The position numbers and the translations under genes are program-made. From Nocardia sp. XZ_19_385 (GTDB taxonomy: Bacteria; Actinomycetota; Actinomycetes; Mycobacteriales; Mycobacteriaceae): 64,000 nt of DNA. Shown here piece after piece: positions 26,873 through 34,977 of this stretch (positions are counted from its first letter, which is position 1; each line of letters starts with the position of its first letter). The stretch lies in the NCBI RefSeq assembly GCF_015355755.1, contig NZ_JACVEE010000006.1:1-64000 (forward strand). The letters run 5' to 3'. The notes under the pieces were generated by a model. It was given only the letters and a program-made list of their open reading frames with translations, ran no database searches and had not been told where the DNA came from.

Positions 26873-27870
26873 TTGCGGGCCCCGATCTGCGCAGAGAGTG
26901 TCTCGAGGGCGCGCACCAGTGTGCGTTGTGCGAGTGTGACTTTGAAGCTGTTCATCGGATGGCTGCCGTCGGCGGAGGCGAGTTCAGCGGCCGCCGCGAT
27001 AGCGAAGTTCTCCTTGGTCGCGGACTGGCCGAGGAGCATGGATTCGGCGATGCGGGCCCGCCACGGTTTGGTGGCGACACCGCCGAGGCCGATGCGGACA
27101 TTCGCGACGGATCCGTCGACCAGGTCCAGCGCCACGGCCGCCGAAGCGGCTGCGAATTCATAGGATTCGCGATCGCGCACCTTCAAATAGTGGGAGTTGA
27201 CCGCGTACGGGAGCGGGGGCACATCGATGCGGACGACGAGTTCGTCCGGACTGATCGGATGCTCGATATGGGGTGTGTCCGCGGGGAGCAGGAAAAAGTC
27301 GTCGAAGGCGAAGGATCGAGTGCTCTTCGGGCCCTGCACATGAACGACGGCATCGAGCGCGGTGAGCGGGATCGCCACATCCGAGGGATGCATAGCGAAG
27401 CAGTGCTCGCTGGTGCCCAGTACGGCGTTGCCGCGGTGCAGGCCTTCGAGCACACCACAGCCACTGCCCGGGTTGCGTTTATTGCACGCGAATGCGACAT
27501 CACGGAATCCTGGACACCGAACCTTCTGCATCAGGTTGCCGCCCATCGATGCCATATTCCGGATCTGCGCCGTCGCGCCCTTCCACAGCGCCACCGACAG
27601 GAACGGATACCTCTCACGCACACCAGGATCGGCAGCTACCTCGCTCATCCGCACCATCGCACCGATCCGAAGACCGCCGTCGGCGGTGATTTCGAGATCG
27701 GTGAGCGGGAGCCGGTTGACGTCGACCACGTTGTCGGGCGCCATCGCCCCGATTCGCAGCATGTCCACCAATGTTGTCCCGCCCGCCAGGAAAACAGTGT
27801 TCGGGCGAGCAGTGACGGCGGTAATGGCCTCGTCGACGGTCTCGGCGCGAGCGAACGCGATGGGCTTCAC
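26869..27870 (-). CDS. Molybdenum hydroxylase FAD-binding subunit
   Basis: A 333-residue FAD subunit with the family's two flavin motifs: NTVFLAGGTTLVDMLRIGAM near residue 23 and TAQIRNMASMGGNLMQKVRC near residue 106. The stretch CPGFRDVAFACNKRNPGSGC contains four Cys that in PaoB-type subunits bind a 4Fe-4S cluster, which supports an aldehyde oxidoreductase assignment over xanthine dehydrogenase. Both ends overlap neighbouring genes by 4 bp (ATGA), so the three subunits are made in step. Confidence 0.93.
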   Translation of the reverse strand: MKPIAFARAETVDEAITAVTARPNTVFLAGGTTLVDMLRIGAMAPDNVVDVNRLPLTDLEITADGGLRIGAMVRMSEVAADPGVRERYPFLSVALWKGATAQIRNMASMGGNLMQKVRCPGFRDVAFACNKRNPGSGCGVLEGLHRGNAVLGTSEHCFAMHPSDVAIPLTALDAVVHVQGPKSTRSFAFDDFFLLPADTPHIEHPISPDELVVRIDVPPLPYAVNSHYLKVRDRESYEFAAASAAVALDLVDGSVANVRIGLGGVATKPWRARIAESMLLGQSATKENFAIAAAAELASADGSHPMNSFKVTLAQRTLVRALETLSAQIGARK

Positions 27871-28406
27871 TTCGCCTCACCGCCCGCCATTTCGTCGCGC
27901 GCATCCTTGATCGCCTCGCGAATGTTCTGATACGCCGCGCAACGACAGATATTGCCGCTCATCCACTCGGCGATCTCTTCGTCGCTGCCGGTATGTCCCT
28001 CCCCGATGCAGGCGATGGCCGACATGATCTGCCCAGGAGTGCAGTAGCCGCACTGCAGACCATCACGGTCAATGAACGCGCGCTGCACTGGATGCAGCTC
28101 GTCTCCCTCCGCGACGCCCTCGATCGTCGTGATCTCGCGCCCCTCCGCACTGAGCGCCAACGTCAAACAGGACAATGCCCGCCTACCGTCGACCAATACG
28201 GTGCAGGCCCCGCAGGCGCCCTGGTCGCAGCCCTTCTTGGTGCCGGTCAGACGTAGATACTCCCGCAGCGCGTCGAGCAGACTCACCCGCGGCTCCAGCG
28301 CCACCGGGTAGAGATGACCGTTCACGCGCAGGGTCGCCAGCGTGTAATCAGGCCCGGCAAATTCAGGGGCACGGGTTTCCTGCTCGGATATTTCGCCAAT
28401 GCTCAT
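27867..28406 (-). CDS. Molybdenum hydroxylase 2Fe-2S subunit
   Basis: A 179-residue iron-sulfur subunit from ATG 28406, preceded by AGGAGA. The plant-ferredoxin type cluster motif is GCDQGACGACTVLVDGR, completed by the Cys in RALSCLTLAL; the second cluster uses LQCGYCTPGQIM and GNICRCAAYQNI. First gene of the operon, so the promoter lies in 28407-28470. An upstream extension of the frame is open for 21 codons but has no ribosome binding site. Confidence 0.94.
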   Translation of the reverse strand: MSIGEISEQETRAPEFAGPDYTLATLRVNGHLYPVALEPRVSLLDALREYLRLTGTKKGCDQGACGACTVLVDGRRALSCLTLALSAEGREITTIEGVAEGDELHPVQRAFIDRDGLQCGYCTPGQIMSAIACIGEGHTGSDEEIAEWMSGNICRCAAYQNIREAIKDARDEMAGGEAK

Positions 28407-28788
28407 CGACTCGTATCTCCTGCTCGTGAATACGCTGCGGAGCGCACAATCTGGACATCGGAAAGGCAAGCTCGGGCCCGAAGAAGCAATAGCAACAAGC
28501 TAGCAACTATCAGTCGGCGGTCCCGCAGACGAACAACTTCGTGATCCACCCGTTGTCAACCACGAGCCCATCCCTCGACCGAAGACCAGATCACCTTCTC
28601 AATGACCAGGAACAGCCCGGCCTCGGCCGCGCTCGACCTCGGGATATGAGACAAGGGGGTGGTAGCACGTACGCCGAAAGAGGTACCGGGATATGGGTAT
28701 TTCGCCGGAAGTGCGTCAGGCCTGGCCTCGGATACGTTCTGAGCACGCGGTGTTCGCGGGTTGTTCGGAGGAAGAGGTTGATGGGTTT
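28407..28788. other. Divergent intergenic region
   Basis: About 380 bases between the molybdenum hydroxylase operon and the repeat-protein gene. No credible coding frame. It must contain both promoters. It is somewhat AT-richer around 28490-28570. Confidence 0.4.
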
Positions 28789-29217
28789 ATGAGGAACATG
28801 AGTGCAAGCCTGTCCGCGCGGGTAGTGGCGCGAACCGTGGTCGCGGCAACATTGGCATTGGCTCCCATCGCTGTCGTCGTGCCGACGGCGTCGGCCAGGC
28901 CTTGTCATACACCGACAGAACCCGGGTGCCGCGGCGGTATCAACCACGACCATCCCGGCCACCCCCACCACCCCAATCAAAAGCCGCGGACCCAGCCCTT
29001 CGACGATGACAACTCCCGCTATGACCGATTCGGCTACGACCTTCTCGGTTATGACCGATCCGGCTACGACCGTTCTGGCTATGACTGGTTCGGCTACGAC
29101 CGCAGCGGTTATGACAAACAGGGTTGCGCCCGAAGCGGCGCGGATCGCCCCGGCGCCGACCAGGGCGCTTGTGAACGGCGGCGCCAAAACCGTCCATCCA
29201 CGGGCAGCGCCTCCTGA
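28789..29217 (+). CDS. Secreted protein with five-residue GYD-type repeats
   Basis: A 142-residue protein. ATG 28789 gives a Sec signal peptide (ARTVVAATLALAPIAVVVPT, cleavage near ASA-RP). The mature part begins with a His/Pro-rich stretch (GINHDHPGHPHHPNQKPRTQ) and then ten imperfect units of period 5, the first seven being YDRFG, YDLLG, YDRSG, YDRSG, YDWFG, YDRSG, YDKQG, followed by degenerate units with Cys or Ala at position 1. Such low-complexity aromatic-acidic repeats may bind metal or cell wall polymers. Its stop TGA is immediately followed, in the same frame, by an S41 peptidase remnant. The function is unknown. Confidence 0.6.
   Translation: MRNMSASLSARVVARTVVAATLALAPIAVVVPTASARPCHTPTEPGCRGGINHDHPGHPHHPNQKPRTQPFDDDNSRYDRFGYDLLGYDRSGYDRSGYDWFGYDRSGYDKQGCARSGADRPGADQGACERRRQNRPSTGSAS
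29020..29169 (+). repeat. Ten 15-bp units encoding the GYD repeats
   Basis: The first seven units (29020-29124) keep the TAY-GAC/GAT start and the GGY end with variable middle codons. The last three are degenerate. Tyr codons alternate between TAT and TAC, so the array has drifted since expansion. Confidence 0.75.
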
Positions 29218-29457
29218 AACTCGCTGGGCCATAACCGCGCGGTGATCGTCGGCGAACCCACCCGCGGCGCCGCCCATCCGCGCAAAGGCTGGACCGTGCA
29301 CCCCCACCTGGAAGTCACCGTCCCCACCGGCCGCGCCGTCAACCCCGTCTCCGGCACGAATTGGGAAGGCACCGGCGTGCAGCCCGATATCCCTTGCACC
29401 GCAGCGGAATCCCTCGACCAGGCGCACGCACTGGCCCTCGCCCGACTGGCAGGCTGA
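29218..29457 (+). pseudogene. C-terminal remnant of an S41 family peptidase
   Basis: Read in frame from just after the TGA at 29215-29217, the sequence gives SLGHNRAVIVGEPTRGAAHP, then HLEVTVPTGRAVNPVSGTNW and EGTGVQPDIPCTAAESLDQA. This is the conserved C-terminal end of tail-specific (S41/IRBP-like) peptidases, including the post-catalytic GEPTRG loop. The catalytic Ser/Lys region is absent. About 80 residues remain of a protein usually over 300 long. It is the leftover of a gene whose front was replaced by, or recombined with, the GYD-repeat gene. Confidence 0.8.
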
Positions 29458-29594
29458 CGCAGCCCAGCTCCGAGAACCATGCCCAGAGCGACAACACAGC
29501 TCGATCGACGAGATCGCGTCCGTGCCGGAGTTCGACCACGACCCGTGACGCAATGACGCTGCGCCACCTCTAATCAGATAGTACATATACATAC

Positions 29595-29616
29595 CTATCG
29601 TTTCTGATACGTTCGT
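29595..29616 (+). promoter_or_regulatory. Promoter element A, shared with the convergent dehydrogenase gene
   Basis: The 22-bp element (core CTATCGT-2 nt-CTGATACG, ending TCGT) ends 4 bp before the hydrolase ATG. It differs at only 3 of 22 positions from an element at 32101-32122 read on the minus strand. It contains TACGTT (29608-29613) as a possible -10 box, 7 bases before ATG 29621, and a TATC/GATA dyad. No ribosome binding site fits, so the hydrolase mRNA is probably leaderless. Confidence 0.65.
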
Positions 29617-29620
29617 TTCT

Positions 29621-30712
29621 ATGGATAGGACAGGCAGCACGCAGTCTTCCCTCGAGAGGTCTTCGGCCAGGGGCGCTGCAGGCAGGCCCCGGCGGTGGCT
29701 GCGTCGTCTATTGATCGCGGCCGGCTGCGTGGTGGCGTTGACGATGGGCGCAGGCGGATGGGTGGTCTACGCGAACAACTTCGCCATCCGGCAGGAGGAA
29801 GTGACGATTCCCGGATCCACGCAGCCCCTGAAAGCGACCTTGGCGCTGCCCGAGCACGGGACAGGGCCTTTCGGTCTGGTCGTGTTCGTGCATGGGGACG
29901 GGCCTGCCAATGCCAGCCGCGACTCGTTCTACGAACCGATCTGGGAGGCGTTCGCCAAGGCCGGGTACGCGTCGCTGTCCTGGAACAAGCCGGGAATCGG
30001 TGGGGCGCCGGGGAACTGGCTCGAGCAGAGCATGCACGATCGCGCGGCCGAGGCCGAGGCGGCGATTGCGTGGGCGCGTCAGCGCGGAGACATCGATCCG
30101 CGTCGGATCGGCATGTGGGGGATCAGTCAGGGCGGTTGGGTCGTGCCCGAGGTGGCGGCGAATCTGCCCGATCTGCAGTTCGTGGTTCTCGTTGGCGCGG
30201 CGGTGAATTGGTTGCGGCAAGGTGAGTACAACCTGCTCGCCGAGATGCGGCACCGGGGCGCTTCTCAGTCCGAGATCGCCGCTGCTCTCGATCGCCGCAA
30301 CGCCGGTTTGCAGGCGTTACGCGAGAACGCTACCTATGAGCAATATCTTGCGGCCCAACACAACTCGGACCCGATGTCGGAAGACCGCTGGAATTTCGTT
30401 CAGCGGAACTATCGCTCGGACGTGACCGCGGTCCTGGCACAGGTCAAGGTGCCCGTGCTGCTCGTGCTGGGAGATCACGATCTCAATGTCGATGTCGACG
30501 AGACCGAACGGGTCTACCGCGAAATCCTTCCGCCGCAACAGCTCACGGTGCAGCGCTATCCGAACGCCTCGCACAACATCGTCAAGGCCCGCTTCGACAA
30601 TGACCAGGACTGGCGGGCGGCGGTGGTGGCGCTGTTCGCGCCCCGCACCCTGTATGTACCCGGCTACCTGGATCTCTTGCGTAAGTATGCCGGGAACCAA
30701 GCGGTCCGCTGA
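29621..30712 (+). CDS. Membrane-anchored alpha/beta hydrolase
   Basis: A 363-residue protein with an N-terminal membrane helix (LLIAAGCVVALTMGAGGWVV, residues 30-50) that acts as signal anchor. The hydrolase fold shows the oxyanion segment VVFVHGDGPANASRDSF, the nucleophile elbow GMWGISQGGWVVPEV, an acid in LLVLGDHDLNVDVDET and the catalytic His in YPNASHNIVKARF. Position and sequence fit an exported dienelactone-hydrolase-like esterase or peptidase. It is probably translated from a leaderless mRNA and is co-controlled with the convergent saccharopine-dehydrogenase-like gene through a shared promoter element. Confidence 0.88.
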   Translation: MDRTGSTQSSLERSSARGAAGRPRRWLRRLLIAAGCVVALTMGAGGWVVYANNFAIRQEEVTIPGSTQPLKATLALPEHGTGPFGLVVFVHGDGPANASRDSFYEPIWEAFAKAGYASLSWNKPGIGGAPGNWLEQSMHDRAAEAEAAIAWARQRGDIDPRRIGMWGISQGGWVVPEVAANLPDLQFVVLVGAAVNWLRQGEYNLLAEMRHRGASQSEIAAALDRRNAGLQALRENATYEQYLAAQHNSDPMSEDRWNFVQRNYRSDVTAVLAQVKVPVLLVLGDHDLNVDVDETERVYREILPPQQLTVQRYPNASHNIVKARFDNDQDWRAAVVALFAPRTLYVPGYLDLLRKYAGNQAVR

Positions 30713-30738
30713 GCAGAGTTCACCTCGCCGCGGCGGGC

Positions 30739-30764
30739 GGGGCTGGTCCATCTGGACCGGCCCC
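30739..30764. terminator. Bidirectional hairpin between convergent genes
   Basis: 11-bp arms GGGGCTGGTCC / GGACCGGCCCC with one mismatch and a 4-base loop, in the 61-bp gap between the hydrolase and dehydrogenase ends. Confidence 0.8.
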
Positions 30765-30773
30765 TCCTTCCGA

Positions 30774-32006
30774 CTATCCGATTGGTTCCTGCTCGACCAG
30801 ATACACAGGGCCGCTGCCTGCCCGACGACCTAACACGACATCGAGGACCTCGAAGAACCGCTGGGGGTCGATGACAGCTTCGGGCGGGTGCACGCCCGGC
30901 CGGCGGGCCGAGCCGTCGATGACCTGTGCCATGCCGAGCGCCAGCGGGATTCCAGTTGCCCGCGCCATGTCACCGAGCAAGGCGTGGACCGGATCCTCTG
31001 CAGGGCCGGCGAGGTTGAGGTGCGCCAGGACCATGTGCGGGCGGCCTTGCTTGGTGCCGGACACCGCGGCGAAGAACGGCGGGAGGGTGCCGGGGCCCTC
31101 GGCGCGAAGCGCAGTCGGTGCCGATCGGAGGATGCGCAGCAGGTTCGGCTCGGCGAAGGCGCCCGCCGCGGCTTCGTTGGTGAGTTTGCCGCTGTCGATA
31201 TCGCGGCGCAGGGTATCGAGGTAGGCCATTGCCCACGTACTCATCACCATCAGATTGAGGGCGTCGCCGCTGGGTTTCAGGGTGCGCTGCAAAGTGATCG
31301 GCTCCGGGTGGCCGATGGAGTATGCGGTGCCACGTCGTCCGCCGGGAAGTTTCAGTGATACCGGACGCAGGGGGCGTTGGTCGCTGAGTCGACCTGCGGT
31401 CACACCTTTGATCGTGCCGCTGCTCTGCTGCATCCAATGCATCGCCGCGGCGGAAGGACGACCGCCGGGTCCGAGCAGTTGCGCGTCCTCCCGGGTCGTA
31501 TCGTCTGCGCCGTCGACGTCGACCGGCCACGCGGTGTAGGCATCGCGAACCGAGTCGAGTTCTTTGGCAGCGACTGCTGCCAGCAAATTGCTGATACCCG
31601 GGCTGGCGCCCATACCGATGATCGCGCACACTCCCCTCGCCCGCGCCGCCGCGTCGAGTTCGAGCATCTGCAGCGTGGGTTCCCAGTCGTCGCAGATGTC
31701 CAGGTAGTGCGTCCGGGTGTCGATCGCCGCTTGTAATACCGCCAGCCCGAAACGGTAGTAGGGCCCCACGGTGTTCAGCACCACCTCGGCGGGTGCGAGA
31801 GCTGCCCGCAACTGGACTTCGTCGGTGACGTCCACCTGGATCGCGCGGACAGGCATGGGTGCGTCGACCAAGCGACGTGCCAAAGATTCGGCGGCGACCA
31901 GATCTCTGTCTGCGACAACGATTTCCGTCACGCCTGGGATATTCACCGCGGTTTGCGCAGCCACGGTGCCCATAGCACCCGGCCCGCCCAATGCCAGAAC
32001 CTTCAT
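30774..32006 (-). CDS. Saccharopine dehydrogenase-like NAD(P)-binding protein
   Basis: A 410-residue oxidoreductase. The N-terminal dinucleotide fold reads MKVLALGGPGAMGTVAAQTA; EIVVADRDLVAAESLARRL follows the second strand and LNTVGPYYRFGLAVLQAAID is the family's GPY motif. The middle LGPGGRPSAAAMHWMQQSSG is typical of the actinobacterial branch, which does not make lysine and whose substrate is unknown. The start ATG 32006 overlaps the stop of a 23-codon open frame, implying coupled translation. The promoter region carries an element nearly identical to the one in front of the convergent hydrolase. Confidence 0.88.
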   Translation of the reverse strand: MKVLALGGPGAMGTVAAQTAVNIPGVTEIVVADRDLVAAESLARRLVDAPMPVRAIQVDVTDEVQLRAALAPAEVVLNTVGPYYRFGLAVLQAAIDTRTHYLDICDDWEPTLQMLELDAAARARGVCAIIGMGASPGISNLLAAVAAKELDSVRDAYTAWPVDVDGADDTTREDAQLLGPGGRPSAAAMHWMQQSSGTIKGVTAGRLSDQRPLRPVSLKLPGGRRGTAYSIGHPEPITLQRTLKPSGDALNLMVMSTWAMAYLDTLRRDIDSGKLTNEAAAGAFAEPNLLRILRSAPTALRAEGPGTLPPFFAAVSGTKQGRPHMVLAHLNLAGPAEDPVHALLGDMARATGIPLALGMAQVIDGSARRPGVHPPEAVIDPQRFFEVLDVVLGRRAGSGPVYLVEQEPIG

Positions 32007-32074
32007 CGGATGCTCCTGGTTGTGTTCGCTGCGGCCACGAGCAGGAGCGCCGCTCGGCGGATCAAAGAGTTCAT
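32003..32074 (-). CDS. Possible leader peptide, 23 residues, coupled to the dehydrogenase gene
   Basis: ATG 32074 is preceded by GAAAGGA with 5-base spacing and opens a 23-codon frame (MNSLIRRAALLLVAAANTTR...) whose TGA overlaps the dehydrogenase ATG in an ATGA. The peptide has a basic then hydrophobic profile. The good ribosome binding site and exact overlap suggest translation coupling. It could equally be chance. Confidence 0.45.
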   Translation of the reverse strand: MNSLIRRAALLLVAAANTTRSIR

Positions 32075-32100
32075 CGCTGTCCTTTCGTTCACATTCAACA

Positions 32101-32122
32101 CGAGCGTATCAGCTACGATAGT
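32101..32122 (-). promoter_or_regulatory. Promoter element B, upstream of the dehydrogenase gene
   Basis: Read on the minus strand, 19 of 22 bases match element A (29595-29616), including CTATCGT and CTGATACG with the same spacing. A -10-like TACGCT is in the same place as TACGTT in element A. This implies a common regulator. The nearby PaaX-type protein is one candidate. Confidence 0.65.
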
Positions 32123-32602
32123 TTGAACGAGAGACGAAAAGAGCGTGAGATATGGCCGTGCCCTCAGCTGGGATCGCCACCCCATCGACGCCGACGCGGC
32201 ACCCGGGCGTCGACTGCCGTTGCAGGATCGGCGACGTTCGACAGCGGCGATGCGACCTCCCCCACAAGCGAGATCGCGAACCGGCAGCGACCGGCGTCAT
32301 CGTCATCGGATCGGGTGCGGTGGGAGCCGCCCTCAGGTGCTGGTCGCCTGTATGCAACCTGGAATCACCCTGGCGCCCACCGCTGCTCGCCGGGTACTGC
32401 ACCACATCATCGGCACCGCCGAGCTCGCTTCGACCTGAACCACGGAGTGCCGATGGAGAACCACAACACTGCCCTCGCGTGTCCGCGCGGAATACATCAC
32501 CTGCGCCCCACACGGCGTCTCGTCTTCGCCGAGTCCACCACCGGGCTGCTTCTGGGGGCAGCGACGCTGCCGCAGTCCTACCCACCGGCAGGGGAATCGC
32601 CG
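32123..32602. other. Gene-poor stretch between divergent genes
   Basis: About 480 bases. Frames exist but are Arg/Pro-rich and lack protein character. An ATG at 32453 is in frame with the following membrane protein but would add 50 unlikely residues. Confidence 0.4.
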
Positions 32603-32962
32603 ATGTGGGCACAACTGCTCGGCTTGTCATTCCTGCTGACAGCACTGTGCGCGAACCTCTACCTGTGGCAGCGGATCGTCGCCGCCGGTGTGGGATCGCG
32701 CTTTCCCGCGGCGGCGATCTCCGTTGAACGGCAGCTGCGCGAGTTCATCCTCGACGAGCGCCGACTCCGGATCGCGACCATCCTGTACGCGGCGGCGATC
32801 TGCGTCTTGGTACCGCTACCACCGTCATGGCGATGGTTCTGGTTCATCTTCACTCTGCTGGCCACAGCGCTGACCGCGGTGTCGCTGCGCCGGATGTGGC
32901 GCGTCGAGGTGTGCGACCCTGGGTCCCGAACTACGGCATGCGAGCGGTGGCCCCACCGGTGA
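32603..32962 (+). CDS. Small membrane protein, three membrane segments
   Basis: A 119-residue protein from ATG 32603, with AGGGGAA six bases ahead. Hydrophobic segments: LLGLSFLLTALCANLYLWQR (start), IATILYAAAICVLVPLPP and WFWFIFTLLATALTAVSLRR. The loop between the first two is basic and acidic (VERQLREFILDERRLR). I do not recognise the family. Its end overlaps the convergent PaaX gene end by 32 bp. Confidence 0.6.
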   Translation: MWAQLLGLSFLLTALCANLYLWQRIVAAGVGSRFPAAAISVERQLREFILDERRLRIATILYAAAICVLVPLPPSWRWFWFIFTLLATALTAVSLRRMWRVEVCDPGSRTTACERWPHR

Positions 32963-33803
32963 CCTTCGAGTACCAGCGGAACAATCGAACAGGTTGTGCG
33001 GGCTCGGATTTGAGAAGTTCCGCCCAGCATGCCGCCACCGCCGCACGCGCGGCCGTGCCGACCCACGGCTGCGGAAGCAGCTGAGGTGGCAGCAGCGGAT
33101 CCGGCTCCATTGCGTGGGTGAACTCCGCGGCCAACGCGACTGCGATCGTCAGATGCCGAACACGCGAGGACTCCCGTAGCTCCTGCAGATACTGCTCGGC
33201 GGCCACCAGCAGCCGCCGGTGACCGTCGGCGATGCGGCCGAGCGGCCACAACTGCTCGGCAATCTCACGTGGGGCGACATGGCGGCCGACGACCAGATCG
33301 GTGCTTGTGAGCGTAGTGATGTGCTCGGCAACGCCCAGTTTTGTTGCGGCGGAACGGATTCGTTCCTCCCACGGATTCGCCGAAACGTAGAGGCCACCTT
33401 GAATCGGCGCGCCGCCGAGCCTCAGGATGGTATCGCGCATGGAATCGCGCGCATGCCGCGCGGACTCAGGAACACCGAACGCCACCAGATGCCAGCACCC
33501 GTCCCAAGAAACCTCGCCACGATCCTGGGCATACATGTAGCGCACGAACTCGAGATCGGGTTCGAGGCTGTTACGGGTCAGCTCCGTCGCCCGCAGCACG
33601 GCCCTACGGCCGCGGCCCTCCTGAACGAACCTGCCCTCCGCCGCGAGACGCTTGATACAGAGCCGGACCTGCTGATCGCTCATACCCAGCGCATTGGCGA
33701 CATCGTAGAGTTCACCGGCATCGATCGTCGCGTCCTCGCGGACCAGACTCTCCACCAGAGTGCGGGTGGAGATGTCGATGTCACGGACCTGGCCCTCGCT
33801 CAC
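32931..33803 (-). CDS. PaaX family transcriptional regulator
   Basis: A 290-residue regulator. The N-terminal winged helix reads DAGELYDVANALGMSDQQVR followed by LCIKRLAAEGRFVQEGRGRR; the PaaX-like central domain has WDGCWHLVAFGVPESARHAR and GGAPIQGGLYVSANPWEERI; the C-terminal domain is helical. PaaX proteins repress catabolic operons and sense CoA thioesters such as phenylacetyl-CoA. No phenylacetate genes are near. The hydrolase and dehydrogenase genes with the shared promoter element are plausible targets, but this is inference. Confidence 0.88.
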   Translation of the reverse strand: MSEGQVRDIDISTRTLVESLVREDATIDAGELYDVANALGMSDQQVRLCIKRLAAEGRFVQEGRGRRAVLRATELTRNSLEPDLEFVRYMYAQDRGEVSWDGCWHLVAFGVPESARHARDSMRDTILRLGGAPIQGGLYVSANPWEERIRSAATKLGVAEHITTLTSTDLVVGRHVAPREIAEQLWPLGRIADGHRRLLVAAEQYLQELRESSRVRHLTIAVALAAEFTHAMEPDPLLPPQLLPQPWVGTAARAAVAACWAELLKSEPAQPVRLFRWYSKVTGGATARMP

Positions 33804-33968
33804 ATTCGCCTCTGCTCTGCATACCGACGAGATATAGCGATCACATCTCGTACGTTCGGTTACGTGTCGATCGTTCTACTATACGGTCGAACTTGGCGTA
33901 ACCCGGGCCTGTCATGGCCCACCAGGAGCCAGGCATTTCATGATCCCCGCCCTGGGCTGAGATACGAC
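33804..33968. promoter_or_regulatory. Upstream region of the PaaX gene
   Basis: Between the PaaX ATG and the terminator of the phosphatase gene. A minus-strand TATAGT-like box lies near 33883-33888. No open frame. Confidence 0.3.
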
Positions 33969-34012
33969 CGCGCCCCGGTGCCATCGATTGTGTCGGTGAC
34001 ATCCGGGGCGCG
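33969..34012 (-). terminator. Hairpin downstream of the phosphatase gene
   Basis: 10-bp arms CGCGCCCCGG / CCGGGGCGCG with a 24-base loop, 11 bp after the phosphatase stop codon in its direction of transcription. Confidence 0.65.
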
Positions 34013-34022
34013 GAAGGGTGCA

Positions 34023-34760
34023 TCAGCCCAGGTCCGGGTGGCCGACCCACTCGACAATCGTCCAGCCCTTCCGCGGGTTGCCCTTGAGGACGACGCGGCC
34101 GCCGTTGCGTATCGGATCGGTGCCGAGTTTGCTCGGGTCTGCGTTGTCGGCGTTCATCATCGACCAGAACATGATGGTGGCGGCGTGGGAGAAGATCACC
34201 GGGTTGGCGCAGTCGCGGCGCTGCACATCGAGCAGTGCCTGATCGACGCGGCCGTCGAACTCGTTGCCGTCGATGGAGCCTGGAATCCGTGCGTTCAGGT
34301 CGCCGGAGAGCCACTTGATCGGCGCCTGGAGGTACCCGGACATCGCCTGGGACTCCGGGGTGCCCTCGTACTGGCCTGCCTCGATCTCCCGGAAACCGGG
34401 CTGAATGTTGAGGCTCAGGTTGCGCTTGGCGACCGTCGGTGCCGCAGTCTGCTCGGTACGCACCATGTTGGACGCGAAGGCGCAGTCGAACTTCTTGTCA
34501 GCCAGCTGGATGGCCAGATTGTCTGCCTGTGTCCGGCCGCGTGCGGTCAGGTCGGGCCCGGGCACCTTGGTGTCGATCAGGCCGGAGGTGTTACCGAGGG
34601 ATTCGGCATGGCGCACCAGGGTAATGACCATTTCGCCGCTGCTGCCGGAGCCGCTGCCGGAGCTTCCGAAGTCGATATCGGCGGACGCGACGCCGGTGGT
34701 AGCGGTTGTGGCCGCGACCGCCATCACCGCAATGGACAATCGAAGAGATCGGATTCGCAT
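34023..34760 (-). CDS. Secreted histidine phosphatase (phosphoglycerate mutase-like)
   Basis: A 245-residue protein with a Sec signal peptide (LSIAVMAVAATTATTGVASA). After a Ser/Gly linker comes the histidine phosphatase domain: the RHG-type motif VITLVRHAESLGNTSG, the acid region REIEAGQYEGTPES, and the second catalytic His in VIFSHAATIMFWSM. The fold transfers phosphate through His. Its extracellular location suggests phosphate scavenging or removal of a surface phosphate. Single gene. Confidence 0.9.
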   Translation of the reverse strand: MRIRSLRLSIAVMAVAATTATTGVASADIDFGSSGSGSGSSGEMVITLVRHAESLGNTSGLIDTKVPGPDLTARGRTQADNLAIQLADKKFDCAFASNMVRTEQTAAPTVAKRNLSLNIQPGFREIEAGQYEGTPESQAMSGYLQAPIKWLSGDLNARIPGSIDGNEFDGRVDQALLDVQRRDCANPVIFSHAATIMFWSMMNADNADPSKLGTDPIRNGGRVVLKGNPRKGWTIVEWVGHPDLG

Positions 34761-34977
34761 GGGTGGGAATGCCTTTCATCGGGGCGACGCCACTTCAGGT
34801 ATGCCGAAGAACCGGAACTTGGGGTGTCGCGTCTCACAGAAGCAGCTATCTGCCCGAATCAAATACGGGGTATCCCATTCATCGGGATCTTCGCGCACTG
34901 GACCGGTGACCTTCTGATGTGCTGGACACCGCAATGATCCTGTGTAACAACCTGTTCCGACGCGCGAATACTCCTTC

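Noticed and set aside
24629..28406. Carbon monoxide dehydrogenase (coxMSL)
   Set aside because: Gene order differs and the large subunit lacks the CoxL active-site loop AYRCSFR. The FAD subunit has the extra Cys cluster of PaoB-type enzymes.
28789..29217. CRISPR-like repeat array
   Set aside because: The 15-bp units are in frame, encode protein repeats and have no unique spacers.
33219..34937. A 572-codon plus-strand frame
   Set aside because: Lies opposite the PaaX and phosphatase genes, both with strong motifs. Antisense shadow.
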